From Wenyingzhuangia heitensis (GTDB taxonomy: Bacteria > Bacteroidota > Bacteroidia > Flavobacteriales > Flavobacteriaceae), in the NCBI RefSeq assembly GCF_011762155.1, contig NZ_JAASQL010000001.1, forward strand, positions 1,054,001-1,118,000: DNA of 64,000 nucleotides, written 5' to 3'. A program made the position numbers and the translations under genes. Numbering within the stretch: position 1 is the stretch's first letter; the number at the start of each line of letters is the position of its first letter. This document shows positions 1-8,362 of this stretch, piece after piece. The notes beneath the pieces are model-generated. The model searched no databases. It worked only from the letters and a program-made list of their open reading frames with translations, and was not told the DNA's origin.

Positions 1-1
1 A

Positions 2-133
2 GATGATATTAAGTCAGAATTAAAAGTAGATTTAATTATTTTGTTAGCAGAAAATGATTATCCTCCTGTGGATAGAGATGAAATTTACAAAGAGATTTTT
101 GAACAAGCAGAGAATTTTAAGAAGTATAGGTAA
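2..133 (+). CDS. hsdR: C-terminal end of type I restriction enzyme R subunit (partial)
   Basis: An open frame enters from the left edge and stops at 131-133, giving 43 residues. It ends in an acidic, helical tail with the sequence YPPVDRDEIYKEIFEQAE. This resembles the extreme C-terminus of HsdR, where a Tyr-Pro-Pro turn precedes a helix ending in a Gln-Ala-Glu motif. HsdR is the ATP-dependent translocase and endonuclease subunit of type I restriction-modification systems. Only the tail is visible, so the helicase and nuclease domains cannot be checked. The identification rests on a short match. Confidence 0.55.
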   Translation, partial: DDIKSELKVDLIILLAENDYPPVDRDEIYKEIFEQAENFKKYR

Positions 134-203
134 TCGGTTTAGGTTTTATAAGGTTAGAAATAAAAGAATAAATCATTTATTTACCTAAAATTCAAAATAG
201 AAG

Positions 204-237
204 CCACACAGTGTTTTAAGTACTCACTTAAAACAAC
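204..237. repeat. 34-bp hairpin repeat, copy 1
   Basis: This segment is identical over 34 bp to 1639-1672. It contains a perfect 8-bp inverted repeat, GTTTTAAG and CTTAAAAC, around a 6-nt loop. The two copies bracket the Crp/Fnr and RidA genes. Copy 2 abuts a truncated transposase, so the repeat may mark insertion or recombination joints. Confidence 0.8.
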
Positions 238-369
238 TGTAGAATGAAATAGTGTAAAAAGTTCAAAAAAGCATTTGGTATTAATGAGTTTAGACTCATT
301 GATTTTCCAAGAATTTCTAATTTTGAAAAAACGAGAGTGTAAGCTTACCTAAATTAGAATTATTAATTG

Positions 370-933
370 ATGAAAGAAAAATTAAAAGAACATCTAAATA
401 AAAAAATATCTCTTACAGATGAAGAATTTTCATTTGTCTTATCACATTTTTCATTTGAAAAACATAAAAAAAACGACTTTTTAATATATCAAGGAGAAAA
501 TGTAAGTCATTGCTATTATGTTGTTCATGGTCTTTTAAAGTTGGTTTATAATGATGGAAATGGAAAACAACATATTGTTTCATTTGCAATGGAAGATTGG
601 TGGGAAAGTGATTTTTCGGCTTATTTTATGAAAAATAAAGCTAAAATGACATTACAATGTATTGAGGACACAATTACATTTTCTATAAGTCTTAAAAATT
701 ATCATAAACTATCAGCTGAATTACCCAAAATGCAATCTTTTTTTCTCGAAAAATCTAACTCAGGATATATTGCTTCACAAAATAGAATTCTTTCATTTTT
801 AACCTCAAATGCAACCGAGAGATATAACCAATTACTCAAACAATATCCATTGTTAATTCAACGAGTTCCTAAATCCCTTTTAGCTTCTTATTTAGGTGTT
901 TCTCGGGAGACACTAAGCCGACTTTCCTCTTAA
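370..933 (+). CDS. Crp/Fnr family transcriptional regulator
   Basis: The protein has about 187 residues. Residues 5-120 fit a cyclic-nucleotide-binding-type beta-roll (the segment LIYQGENVSHCYYVVHGLLK is typical). The C-terminal 40 residues hold a winged-helix HTH with a recognition helix around LGVSRETLSRL. I chose the ATG at 370 over the TTG directly before it. Bacteroidota Crp/Fnr proteins generally lack the cAMP pocket residues and Fnr cysteines, and no iron-sulfur cysteine cluster is visible here, so the ligand is unknown. The protein ends soon after the recognition helix, slightly shorter than usual. A GTGA-N6-TCAC palindrome lies just downstream, before the RidA gene, and is a plausible target. 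Confidence 0.88.
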   Translation: MKEKLKEHLNKKISLTDEEFSFVLSHFSFEKHKKNDFLIYQGENVSHCYYVVHGLLKLVYNDGNGKQHIVSFAMEDWWESDFSAYFMKNKAKMTLQCIEDTITFSISLKNYHKLSAELPKMQSFFLEKSNSGYIASQNRILSFLTSNATERYNQLLKQYPLLIQRVPKSLLASYLGVSRETLSRLSS

Positions 934-954
934 AATATTTCCATTTTTATAATA

Positions 955-968
955 GTGATGTTTGTCAC
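955..968. promoter_or_regulatory. Crp/Fnr-type palindrome upstream of the RidA gene
   Basis: GTGA (955-958) and TCAC (965-968) form a perfect inverted repeat with a 6-nt spacer, the core geometry of Crp-family operators. It lies between the Crp/Fnr gene and the RidA gene, 54 bp before the RidA ATG. That the neighbouring regulator binds it is inference. Confidence 0.4.
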
Positions 969-1022
969 GCTCTAATAATCCTAGTATTTAAATATTTGTG
1001 GTATAAATACAATACTACAATT

Positions 1023-1493
1023 ATGAACAATAAAGTAAGATTATTAGTAATAATATTATTAACTACTATGTCAGTAATAGGACAAAACTTAAAAGAAAAA
1101 CAAATGGAGAAAAGAATAATTAACCCATGGAAATGGCAGAATGAAAGAAGTTATGTGCAAGCCGTTGAAGTAATAAAGCCTGAAGGAACTTTGTATGTTT
1201 CTGGGCAAACTGCAATCGATTCTGATGGAAAATCGAGCACTGGTGATATGAAAACTCAATTAGTTAAATCCATAGAAAACTTGGAGAAAGTTATAAAGGA
1301 ATCTGGATATGAATGTAAAAATATTGTGAGATTAAACATCTACACAACTTCATCTGAAGAACTTTTTACGTGCTTTGATATTTTCCAAAATTGGATAACT
1401 AAACATAACATAAAACAAACAAGTACTCTATTGGAAGTGAAAAATCTTTTTGAGACATTAAAGATTGAACTGGAAGTTACAGTAGTAAAATAA
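1023..1493 (+). CDS. Secreted RidA-family (YjgF/UK114) protein
   Basis: The ATG at 1023 gives a 156-residue protein with an N-terminal signal peptide (hydrophobic residues 5-19, cleavage likely after VIGQ), then a RidA fold of about 120 residues. RidA proteins are trimeric deaminases that hydrolyse reactive enamine/imine intermediates. The family arginine has a likely counterpart in the segment NIVRLNIYTT, and GTLYVSGQTAID matches the family N-terminal strand. A signal peptide is unusual for RidA and implies a periplasmic or exported role. An internal ATG at 1104 would give a cytosolic form. The gene follows a Crp/Fnr regulator and is bracketed with it by hairpin repeats. Confidence 0.85.
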   Translation: MNNKVRLLVIILLTTMSVIGQNLKEKQMEKRIINPWKWQNERSYVQAVEVIKPEGTLYVSGQTAIDSDGKSSTGDMKTQLVKSIENLEKVIKESGYECKNIVRLNIYTTSSEELFTCFDIFQNWITKHNIKQTSTLLEVKNLFETLKIELEVTVVK

Positions 1494-1638
1494 TATTTAA
1501 TATGATTATAAATGTTTCTATTTAGATTAAATAATAAAAAGCTAGTAAATGTTATTAAACATAGGCTTAGTTGTTCATTTTTAAGTATATATGTTGAAAA
1601 TTTATTGTTATGAAATTAAAGAATAGAAATAACAGAAA

Positions 1639-1672
1639 CCACACAGTGTTTTAAGTACTCACTTAAAACAAC
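1639..1672. repeat. 34-bp hairpin repeat, copy 2
   Basis: This is an exact copy of 204-237. The 8-bp arms and 6-nt loop are preserved. Its right edge is directly joined to the coding sequence of a 5'-truncated transposase, which suggests that the repeat marks the breakpoint of that element. Confidence 0.8.
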
Positions 1673-1674
1673 GT

Positions 1675-2000
1675 ACTTTATTAGCAGATAAAGGGTATCT
1701 CTCTTCTAAATGGCAACTCAACTTATTTGATGAGTGTCATATAAAATTAGAAACTCCTATGAGAAAAAATCAACATCATTTAAAGAACAACCTTATCTCT
1801 TTAGAAAATCTAGAAAAAGAATTGAAACCTTATTTTCTCAATTGTGTGACCAATTTATGATTCACAGGAATTATGCTAAGTCTTTTGAAGGGTTCAGAAC
1901 TAGGATAGTATCTAAAATTACCGCACTAACTGTGATACAGTATATTAATCATTTTATCATAGGTAGAAAGATTAATAATATTAAAAATACTATTATTTAA
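1675..2000 (+). pseudogene. IS982-type transposase remnant, 5'-truncated and frameshifted
   Basis: The frame beginning at 1675 encodes LLADKGYLSSKWQL and LETPMRKNQ, the C-terminal catalytic part of IS982-type DDE transposases. The reading then has to move one frame near 1779-1782 to continue as FRKSRKRIETLFSQLCDQF and on to the stop at 2000. A single lost base in a short T run explains this. The N-terminal two thirds are missing, because the hairpin repeat abuts the first surviving codons. Just past the stop, GCACTACGGGT at 2004-2014 could be the right terminal inverted repeat. The element cannot encode an active enzyme. Confidence 0.8.
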
Positions 2001-2102
2001 AATGCACTACGGGTTACACAACATAATATTTTATTACCTACAATTAATTCTATGCTTTGCATGTGAAATAGAAATTACTTGAAATAATTCACAAAATGAT
2101 TA

Positions 2103-2131
2103 TTGCTAAATCAATATAATATGTAAATTCG
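2103..2131 (+). promoter_or_regulatory. Bacteroidota-type promoter of the TonB receptor gene
   Basis: TTG at 2103-2105 and TAAATTCG at 2124-2131 (consensus TAnnTTTG, one mismatch) are 18 bp apart, fitting the flavobacterial -33/-7 promoter. A candidate repressor site follows 2 bp downstream. Confidence 0.45.
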
Positions 2132-2133
2132 CA

Positions 2134-2154
2134 TTTAATTAAATTAAGTCTAAA
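2134..2154. promoter_or_regulatory. Candidate iron-responsive operator, receptor side (degenerate)
   Basis: These 21 bp match 15 of 21 positions of the perfect palindrome at 12292-12312. The outer arms TTTAAT and TAAA are retained. It lies just after the -7 box and 11 bp before the ATG, the same geometry as the other site. Regulation by Fur or another iron regulator is inferred from the genes it precedes. Confidence 0.4.
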
Positions 2155-2165
2155 TAAATTTAACT

Positions 2166-4538
2166 ATGCGTTTATTTTCCAAACATGTATTATTGTTATG
2201 CTTTGTTGTCTGTAAAATAACATATGTGAATGCCCAAGATAAAATTATAAATGTTTGTGTTAACAATAAACAAGGAGAGAATTTAATAGGAGCTGTTGTG
2301 ACTATTTTAGAATCTCAAAAAATATATACAACAGGTGTTGATGGTTGCTTTAGTTTCTTAAAACCAAAACAAAAAAAATATACGTTAATAGTTAATTCCT
2401 TAGGTTATGAAGAATATATAAAAGAAGTGATTTCTGACACTCACGAAACTATTGATATACGTTTGACTGAAAAGACTACAGCTTTAACCGAAATTATTGT
2501 TCATGGAAAATCAAAAGCTGAAAAACAGAGAGAACAAGCTTATGCAATAAATGTAGTAAATACAGAAATTTATAAAAATAGTAGCATTGATATAAACCAA
2601 GTGTTAAATCAAGTTCCGGGTCTTATTGTTAGGAGAGAAGGAGGTTTAGGATCTTCTTTTAACCTTTCTTTAAACGGGCTTTCAGGAAACCAAGTTAGAG
2701 TTTTTATTGATGGAATTCCTATGAATTATTTTGGAAGTTCTTTATCTCTTAATAATTTTCCAACTAATCTTATAGAATCTATAGAGGTATATAAAGGAGT
2801 GGTTCCTATCCATTTACCTTCTGATGCTTTGGGTGGAGCAATTAATGTAATTACGAAGGGGAATAAGAAGAATTATTTAGATGCATCTTACTCTTTAGGT
2901 TCTTTTAATACACATATAGCTTCAGTAAATGGGCAGTATCACAACAATAAAAATGGGTTTACAATAAAATTAAAGTCTTTTTATAATTATTCTGATAATG
3001 ATTATAAAATGGATGTCTTAATACCACTTTCAGACGGTAGAATTCCATCGCAAACAACTAGTGTAAAACGATTTCACGATGCTTATACCTCTAAAATGAC
3101 ACAGGTTGAACTAGGTGTAAACCAACGAGCATATGCAGATGAGTTAATGTTTGGGTTTTTATTTTCAGATAATTATAAAGAGCTACAAAATATACCATTA
3201 CCAGATAAGGTTATTTTTCCTTTTGGAGAAGTTTATGAGAAGAATGAAAGTTATATAAGTACCTTAAAATACAATAAAAAACAAGTAGTAAAAAACTTAG
3301 ATGTTTCTTCTTTTCTAGCTCTAATAAACTCGAAAAAAAGATATGTAGACCGTAGCGATAACAAATATGATTGGTATGGAAATATAACAAACACAAGTCC
3401 ATCTACAACAGGTGAATATTATAAAAAAACAGACCTTACATTAGATCAAAAAAACATCATATCAAATATTAACTTACAATACCATTTGTATAAAAACCAA
3501 TTGATAACATTTAATTTGTCTTCTAATTATTATTCGGTTATAGGAAAAGATCCACTTTCTGAACAAAACCAAATTCAGTTTGGGAACCCAAGTACTACAA
3601 ACAAGCAGGTTGCGGGTCTTTCTTACTCATTTAAAAATTTTAAGAGAAAATTAAACAACACCGTTTTTGTTAAAAAATACTTTTATAAAATTAAAGGTAC
3701 TGAAACAGACCCTTATGGTATTGATGTAAAAAAAGTAAATAGAGAAAAAGACTATTTAGGTATAGGACTAGCAAGTACTTTTCACATTACAAAATACTCC
3801 CAAATAAAATTTTCTTTTGAAAATGCAATAAGGTTTCCTGAGAATTCTGAGATTTTAGGGAATGGGATAGAAATTTTAACGAATGTAAATTTACAGCCTG
3901 AAAGGAGCAATAATTTAAACTTAGGATACCGTACAAAAAAATATTTTCAGAATGATAACCAGCTTCATTTTGAAACTAATTTATTTTATAGAAATGCAAA
4001 AAATTACATTTATATCCGACCTGAATTGGTCTTTAAAATGTATGACAATTTAGAAAATGTACAAACCAAAGGTATTGAGTCTGAAGTTCAATATTCTTTT
4101 TTAAGAAAATATACTATTGGTGTAAATGCCACTTATTTAGACATAAGAGAAAAAAGTGAATTTTTGCCTTCAACTACTATTCCTAATACTTTTTATAACT
4201 CAAGAATACCTAACAAACCTTACTTGTTTGGAAATGTAACCTTAAGAGCTAATTTTAAAGATTTACTTCAAAAAAACGATCAATTTTCAATAACATCCCT
4301 ACAGCAATATGTGTATGAATATAATTTATATTTTGATGAAATTGCAAATGATGATATTCGAAAAATACCTTCTCAATTTTCCCAAAATTTAGAATTTACC
4401 TATACAGAAAAAAGTGAACGGTACAATGTTTCATTAGCGGTTAATAACTTATTTGATTCAAAACTGACTGATAATTTTAACATGCAAAAACCAGGAATAA
4501 ATTTCAATTTTAAACTGAGATATTATATCTCCAAATAA
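2166..4538 (+). CDS. TonB-dependent siderophore receptor
   Basis: This 790-residue outer-membrane protein has a signal peptide (residues 1-23, ending VNAQ), a carboxypeptidase-regulatory-like beta-sandwich (about 25-110), a TonB plug (about 120-235, with the VNQVPG-type and LGGAINV motifs) and a 22-strand-type barrel ending in an aromatic-rich segment with a terminal Lys. Such receptors import ferric siderophores or other large ligands using TonB/ExbBD energy. The next gene encodes a DUF4374 lipoprotein, and the convergent operon makes and exports a hydroxamate siderophore. That context points to ferric hydroxamate uptake. The receptor/DUF4374 pair resembles the XusA/XusB xenosiderophore system of Bacteroides. 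The exact ligand cannot be read from the sequence. Confidence 0.9.
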   Translation: MRLFSKHVLLLCFVVCKITYVNAQDKIINVCVNNKQGENLIGAVVTILESQKIYTTGVDGCFSFLKPKQKKYTLIVNSLGYEEYIKEVISDTHETIDIRLTEKTTALTEIIVHGKSKAEKQREQAYAINVVNTEIYKNSSIDINQVLNQVPGLIVRREGGLGSSFNLSLNGLSGNQVRVFIDGIPMNYFGSSLSLNNFPTNLIESIEVYKGVVPIHLPSDALGGAINVITKGNKKNYLDASYSLGSFNTHIASVNGQYHNNKNGFTIKLKSFYNYSDNDYKMDVLIPLSDGRIPSQTTSVKRFHDAYTSKMTQVELGVNQRAYADELMFGFLFSDNYKELQNIPLPDKVIFPFGEVYEKNESYISTLKYNKKQVVKNLDVSSFLALINSKKRYVDRSDNKYDWYGNITNTSPSTTGEYYKKTDLTLDQKNIISNINLQYHLYKNQLITFNLSSNYYSVIGKDPLSEQNQIQFGNPSTTNKQVAGLSYSFKNFKRKLNNTVFVKKYFYKIKGTETDPYGIDVKKVNREKDYLGIGLASTFHITKYSQIKFSFENAIRFPENSEILGNGIEILTNVNLQPERSNNLNLGYRTKKYFQNDNQLHFETNLFYRNAKNYIYIRPELVFKMYDNLENVQTKGIESEVQYSFLRKYTIGVNATYLDIREKSEFLPSTTIPNTFYNSRIPNKPYLFGNVTLRANFKDLLQKNDQFSITSLQQYVYEYNLYFDEIANDDIRKIPSQFSQNLEFTYTEKSERYNVSLAVNNLFDSKLTDNFNMQKPGINFNFKLRYYISK

Positions 4539-4559
4539 CAATAATCAATAAAAATAATT

Positions 4560-5774
4560 ATGAAAAAGCAAATTTTATCAATTGCATTTATTTTTGCAAC
4601 AGTGTTATTCTCTTGTAGTAAAGACGATAATCCAGAACCAGTAGAAAACACTTCTAATTTAGCAGTATCGCTTACTTCTTCTGGAGGAGAAGCTCCTGAT
4701 GCTCTCTTATCTGTAGATAATTTTATTAATGAAGAAATTTCATCAATAGGTTCAGGAATTCAACAACCAGGAGGTGTTAGAAGACTTTATTATCAGGTAG
4801 GAAAAACCATCATTAGTTCTAAATACGAAGAAGGAGGTACTGCAATAGGATATCGTTTTGTAGATGGGGAGTTAACAGAAATAGGAGAAGTAGCTGCTAA
4901 CTCTGCATATCGTCTTTTTGGTAAAGCAGACGAAACAACTTTAATTGCTGTAGAAGCAGCAAAAACGGGATTAGAAAAACGTGTTTTTAATGTTATCAAT
5001 ACTGAAAACATGGGAATCACTAAAAGAGTAGAGACTTCAATAGAAGAAATTGAGAGTGAAAATTTAATTTCATGGCCTTCAGGAATGATTGTTAGAGGAG
5101 ATAAATTATTCTTATCTTATTTTTTAGTTCATAATGAAAATTTTAGCACACCAAACTCTGATGAAGCTAGAGTTGCTGTTTACAATTATCCTGAATTAAC
5201 TCTAGATAAAATAATTAGAGATGATAGAGCTGCTGATATTGGAATTTATGGAAATTTTAATGGTTTAATTACTACAGAAAACGGAGATATATATACATAC
5301 TCTTCATCTTCTTACGCAAGTGGTTACAGTCCTAAGCCAACTTTAAATTCTGCTATTTTAAAAATTAAGAATAATGAGACAGACTTTGATTCTACTTATT
5401 ACTTAGATTTTGAGACAATATCAGAAGGAAATAAAATAAACTTTATGCATTATGCAGGGAATAACAAAGTTATTGTAAGAATGGTAACAGATGATTCAGG
5501 TTTGTGGGCAACTTATGCACCTACTTCTAGCGCACCTGTTTGTAAAATTGCTATTGTAGATTTAATAACTAAAACAGTTACAGAAGTATCTGAGATTCCT
5601 TTACATGGAGGACAGTGGTCTACTCCCGCTACAAATTATAATGGGAAAGTTTATATGAATATTAGTGATTCTAATGGAGCATATATATATGAAATTGATC
5701 CAATAACTGCTACTGCTGTAAAAAGCCCAAGAACCATTTCAACAGAAGTTAGAGGTTTGTTTAACTTAAATTAA
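4560..5774 (+). CDS. DUF4374 surface lipoprotein (XusB-like siderophore-binding protein)
   Basis: This 404-residue lipoprotein has a type II signal peptide with lipobox LFSC (Cys19) followed by KDD, compatible with surface export in Bacteroidota. The rest is rich in beta-strands with repeated blade-like segments, consistent with the DUF4374 beta-propeller family. In Bacteroides thetaiotaomicron the family member XusB captures a ferric siderophore at the cell surface for the receptor XusA. The gene starts 21 bp after the TonB receptor stop, so the two are very likely co-transcribed. A strong bidirectional terminator follows. Binding of the hydroxamate made by the convergent operon is inference. 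Confidence 0.8.
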   Translation: MKKQILSIAFIFATVLFSCSKDDNPEPVENTSNLAVSLTSSGGEAPDALLSVDNFINEEISSIGSGIQQPGGVRRLYYQVGKTIISSKYEEGGTAIGYRFVDGELTEIGEVAANSAYRLFGKADETTLIAVEAAKTGLEKRVFNVINTENMGITKRVETSIEEIESENLISWPSGMIVRGDKLFLSYFLVHNENFSTPNSDEARVAVYNYPELTLDKIIRDDRAADIGIYGNFNGLITTENGDIYTYSSSSYASGYSPKPTLNSAILKIKNNETDFDSTYYLDFETISEGNKINFMHYAGNNKVIVRMVTDDSGLWATYAPTSSAPVCKIAIVDLITKTVTEVSEIPLHGGQWSTPATNYNGKVYMNISDSNGAYIYEIDPITATAVKSPRTISTEVRGLFNLN

Positions 5775-5795
5775 AAGTTATAAATTAAGTAATTA

Positions 5796-5832
5796 AAAAA
5801 AGTGGACAAGATTAAATCTTGTCCACTTTTTT
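5796..5832. terminator. Bidirectional terminator between receptor and biosynthesis operons
   Basis: A near-perfect inverted repeat (arms GTGGACAAGATT and AATCTTGTCCAC) is flanked by an A run on the left and a T run on the right. It can stop transcription from both convergent operons. Confidence 0.92.
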
Positions 5833-5852
5833 GTTTTTATTACAATTTAAAA

Positions 5853-7037
5853 TTAATAGGTTGCTTTTTTACAAAATAAAAAAGCAATAAAGAGTAACAA
5901 GATCATAAATAACCAAGTTATTGTAAAGTTTAAAGATGATACTAATTGTAGCCCAATGTTTAACCCTGCTAGTTTACCAATGGCTACAGAAATTGTGAAA
6001 AACCCCATATTTCTACCTTTGTTTTCAGAAGAACTAGTGTTAATAACTAAAGTGTTTAAAAAAGGAAAACCAATAGACTGTGCTAATGAAAATAATATGA
6101 CAGAAAGTATTATAAATGTAGTATGGTTAGTAATTGCAAGTGATAAAAAGCTAGCACCAAATAAAAATAAACTAAGCTTTAAAATTTGTTCTTTTGCGAT
6201 TCTTTTTCTTTCAAGGAAGTGGACTAATGGCATCTCAAAAAGGAAAATTAAAAGTCCATTTATGCCTATTAAGATTCCTATCCAAAACTCAGAAAATGAA
6301 TATACTTGTTTATAATATAAAGGAAAAGTAGATAATAGTTGTATGTAGACAAATGTCATAATAAATGTAACTATCATATAACTAAAAAACTGTCTAGAGA
6401 TCTTAAAAGACCTTTTTTGGTTTACTTTTTTTAACGTATTCGATATATTATCTCTTTTTAAATAAAGAAAAATAAAAGCTCCTGACAACAAACAAGTAAC
6501 TCCATCAATAAAAAATAAACTTCTATAGCTTGTATGTATAATTAACAAGCCTCCCAAAAAGGGACCCAGTGATAAACCAAGATGAATAGAGAGTCTTAAT
6601 AATGAAATAGATCTAGTTCTATTTTGACTACTACTATAAGAAAAAATAGCAACAAAAGCAGCAGGTTTTGAAAACTCTGATAGCATTGCAATTATAAAAA
6701 CACCTAAGCAAAGTATATAGAATTCCGTTAGATAGCCTAACGGAATTAAAAATAAACCTGGAGAAATAAAACCAATTAATAATATGGGATAAAATCCTTT
6801 TTTATCTGACAGAATTCCTCCAAGATAAGAACCAATTACTCCTCCTAAACCAAATGAAGACAATACCCAGGCAACATCTTTTAATGAATAGTTATGTTTT
6901 GATGTTAAGTATAAAGACATGAATGGAATAACCATAGTACCAGCTCTGTTGATAAACATTGCAAATGACAAATACCATACTTCTTTAGAAAGTCCTTGAA
7001 AAGAAGAAACATAAGAGGATGCTATTTTTTTAAACAT
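5853..7037 (-). CDS. MFS transporter, probable siderophore exporter
   Basis: This 394-residue protein has 11-12 hydrophobic helices. The loop between helices 2 and 3 carries GGILSDKKG, the major facilitator signature. Its start overlaps the end of the N-monooxygenase gene by 8 bp, so it is the last gene of the siderophore operon. MFS pumps in NIS siderophore clusters usually export the finished apo-siderophore, and that is the most likely role here. Uptake of a monomer or another substrate cannot be excluded. Confidence 0.85.
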   Translation of the reverse strand: MFKKIASSYVSSFQGLSKEVWYLSFAMFINRAGTMVIPFMSLYLTSKHNYSLKDVAWVLSSFGLGGVIGSYLGGILSDKKGFYPILLIGFISPGLFLIPLGYLTEFYILCLGVFIIAMLSEFSKPAAFVAIFSYSSSQNRTRSISLLRLSIHLGLSLGPFLGGLLIIHTSYRSLFFIDGVTCLLSGAFIFLYLKRDNISNTLKKVNQKRSFKISRQFFSYMIVTFIMTFVYIQLLSTFPLYYKQVYSFSEFWIGILIGINGLLIFLFEMPLVHFLERKRIAKEQILKLSLFLFGASFLSLAITNHTTFIILSVILFSLAQSIGFPFLNTLVINTSSSENKGRNMGFFTISVAIGKLAGLNIGLQLVSSLNFTITWLFMILLLFIAFLFCKKATY

Positions 7038-8358
7038 TTACTTTATTTAAAATGAAATTTTCTTTTTTATGTTGTTTAGGTGTTCCAAATTCTTGAAAAG
7101 CAATTCGGGTATCAACCTTATAAAAAGGTTTTCCTAATATCTGATTTAAAATAATAGAGTTTCTGTAAGCTGACATCCCCAAGTCGGGTGTTACAAATCC
7201 ATGGGTGTTTTGCTCTGCATTTTGGACAAAAATACGTTCATCAATGTCTATGGAATAATTTCTACGAGCCTTATATTTTTCTGGAGTGTCCCATAAAATT
7301 AATTCTTTTATAGGTTTTAAAAAAGAAGGAATTGTAGATTTATATCCTGTTGCCATCACAATAAAACTAGTTTCATCTGTATAAGACTCATGGGTTTGTG
7401 TTTGCTTTAATGATAACTCAATATCTCCATTATCCATACTTAATACATCTTTAAGTTCAATACATCCTTTTATTATTACATTATCTAGATCATTTTCTAC
7501 AGATTTTTCATAAAGAACATCATAAATAGCATTTATCAAATCAAAATTAATTCCTTTATAAAGGAATTTATGTTCTTGATTTAATACATTTTTTTTAGCT
7601 TGTGGTAATTCGTAAAAATAATCAACATATTCAGGGGAAGTCATTTCTAAAGTCAATTTAGAATACTCTAAGGGAGAGAAGCGCTCTGAACGAGTATACC
7701 ATTCTAGCTTGAAATCATAGTTCTCTTGAGTTGTTAATAAATCCATGAAAATTTCAGCAGCACTCTGCCCGCCACCAATAATAGAGATTTTTTTCTGTTT
7801 CAAAATTTCCGATTTATGGAATAAATAGGATCCAGTATGAATACATTGATCTTTATTTAGTTTTTTAGCAAAATCAGGAATCCAAGGAGATGTTCCTACA
7901 CCTAAAACAATATGTTTAGCGTAGTATGTTTCAATGTTTTTTGTTTTTTTGTTTTTTACGAGGACTTTATAATAGTTGTCAACTTTATGAATTTGTTCAA
8001 CGCGATGATTGAATTTACAATTGTTTAATTGCTCTAATACCCAAATACAATATTTATTATATTCTTTTCTAAGGATGTAAAAATTCTCTCGGATGTAGAA
8101 TTTATAAATACGATTATTTTCTTTTAAATAATTTAAAAAGCTAAATGGAGAAGTAGGGTCTGCTAAAGAAACAAAATCAGCTATAAAGGGAACTTGTAAA
8201 TGAGCATCGTTTAGTAACATTCCAGGATGCCAATCAAAAGTGTCTTTTTGATCAAAAAATAAACTTTTTAACTTTGTTTTTTCACTTAATGCTGCTAAAC
8301 CTATATTAAAAGGACCCAACCCCACACCTATGTAGTCTATTATTTTTATATTTTCCAT
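7030..8358 (-). CDS. L-lysine/ornithine or diamine N-monooxygenase (siderophore biosynthesis)
   Basis: This 442-residue flavoprotein is of the IucD/AlcA/DesB class. The FAD-binding motif GVGLGPFNIGLA is at about residues 12-23, an NADPH-binding GGGQSAAE lies near residue 200, and the C-terminal ATGY motif is present. These enzymes N-hydroxylate the terminal amine of lysine, ornithine, cadaverine or putrescine. The operon starts with a PLP decarboxylase, so a diamine (cadaverine or putrescine) is the most likely substrate. The gene lies 4 bp downstream of the synthetase gene and overlaps the exporter gene by 8 bp. Confidence 0.92.
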   Translation of the reverse strand: MENIKIIDYIGVGLGPFNIGLAALSEKTKLKSLFFDQKDTFDWHPGMLLNDAHLQVPFIADFVSLADPTSPFSFLNYLKENNRIYKFYIRENFYILRKEYNKYCIWVLEQLNNCKFNHRVEQIHKVDNYYKVLVKNKKTKNIETYYAKHIVLGVGTSPWIPDFAKKLNKDQCIHTGSYLFHKSEILKQKKISIIGGGQSAAEIFMDLLTTQENYDFKLEWYTRSERFSPLEYSKLTLEMTSPEYVDYFYELPQAKKNVLNQEHKFLYKGINFDLINAIYDVLYEKSVENDLDNVIIKGCIELKDVLSMDNGDIELSLKQTQTHESYTDETSFIVMATGYKSTIPSFLKPIKELILWDTPEKYKARRNYSIDIDERIFVQNAEQNTHGFVTPDLGMSAYRNSIILNQILGKPFYKVDTRIAFQEFGTPKQHKKENFILNKVNV

Positions 8359-8362
8359 ATTA

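Noticed and set aside
204-1672. The hairpin repeats as a degenerate CRISPR array
   Set aside because: Only two copies exist, 1.4 kb apart, with genes rather than spacers between them, and no cas gene is in the window.
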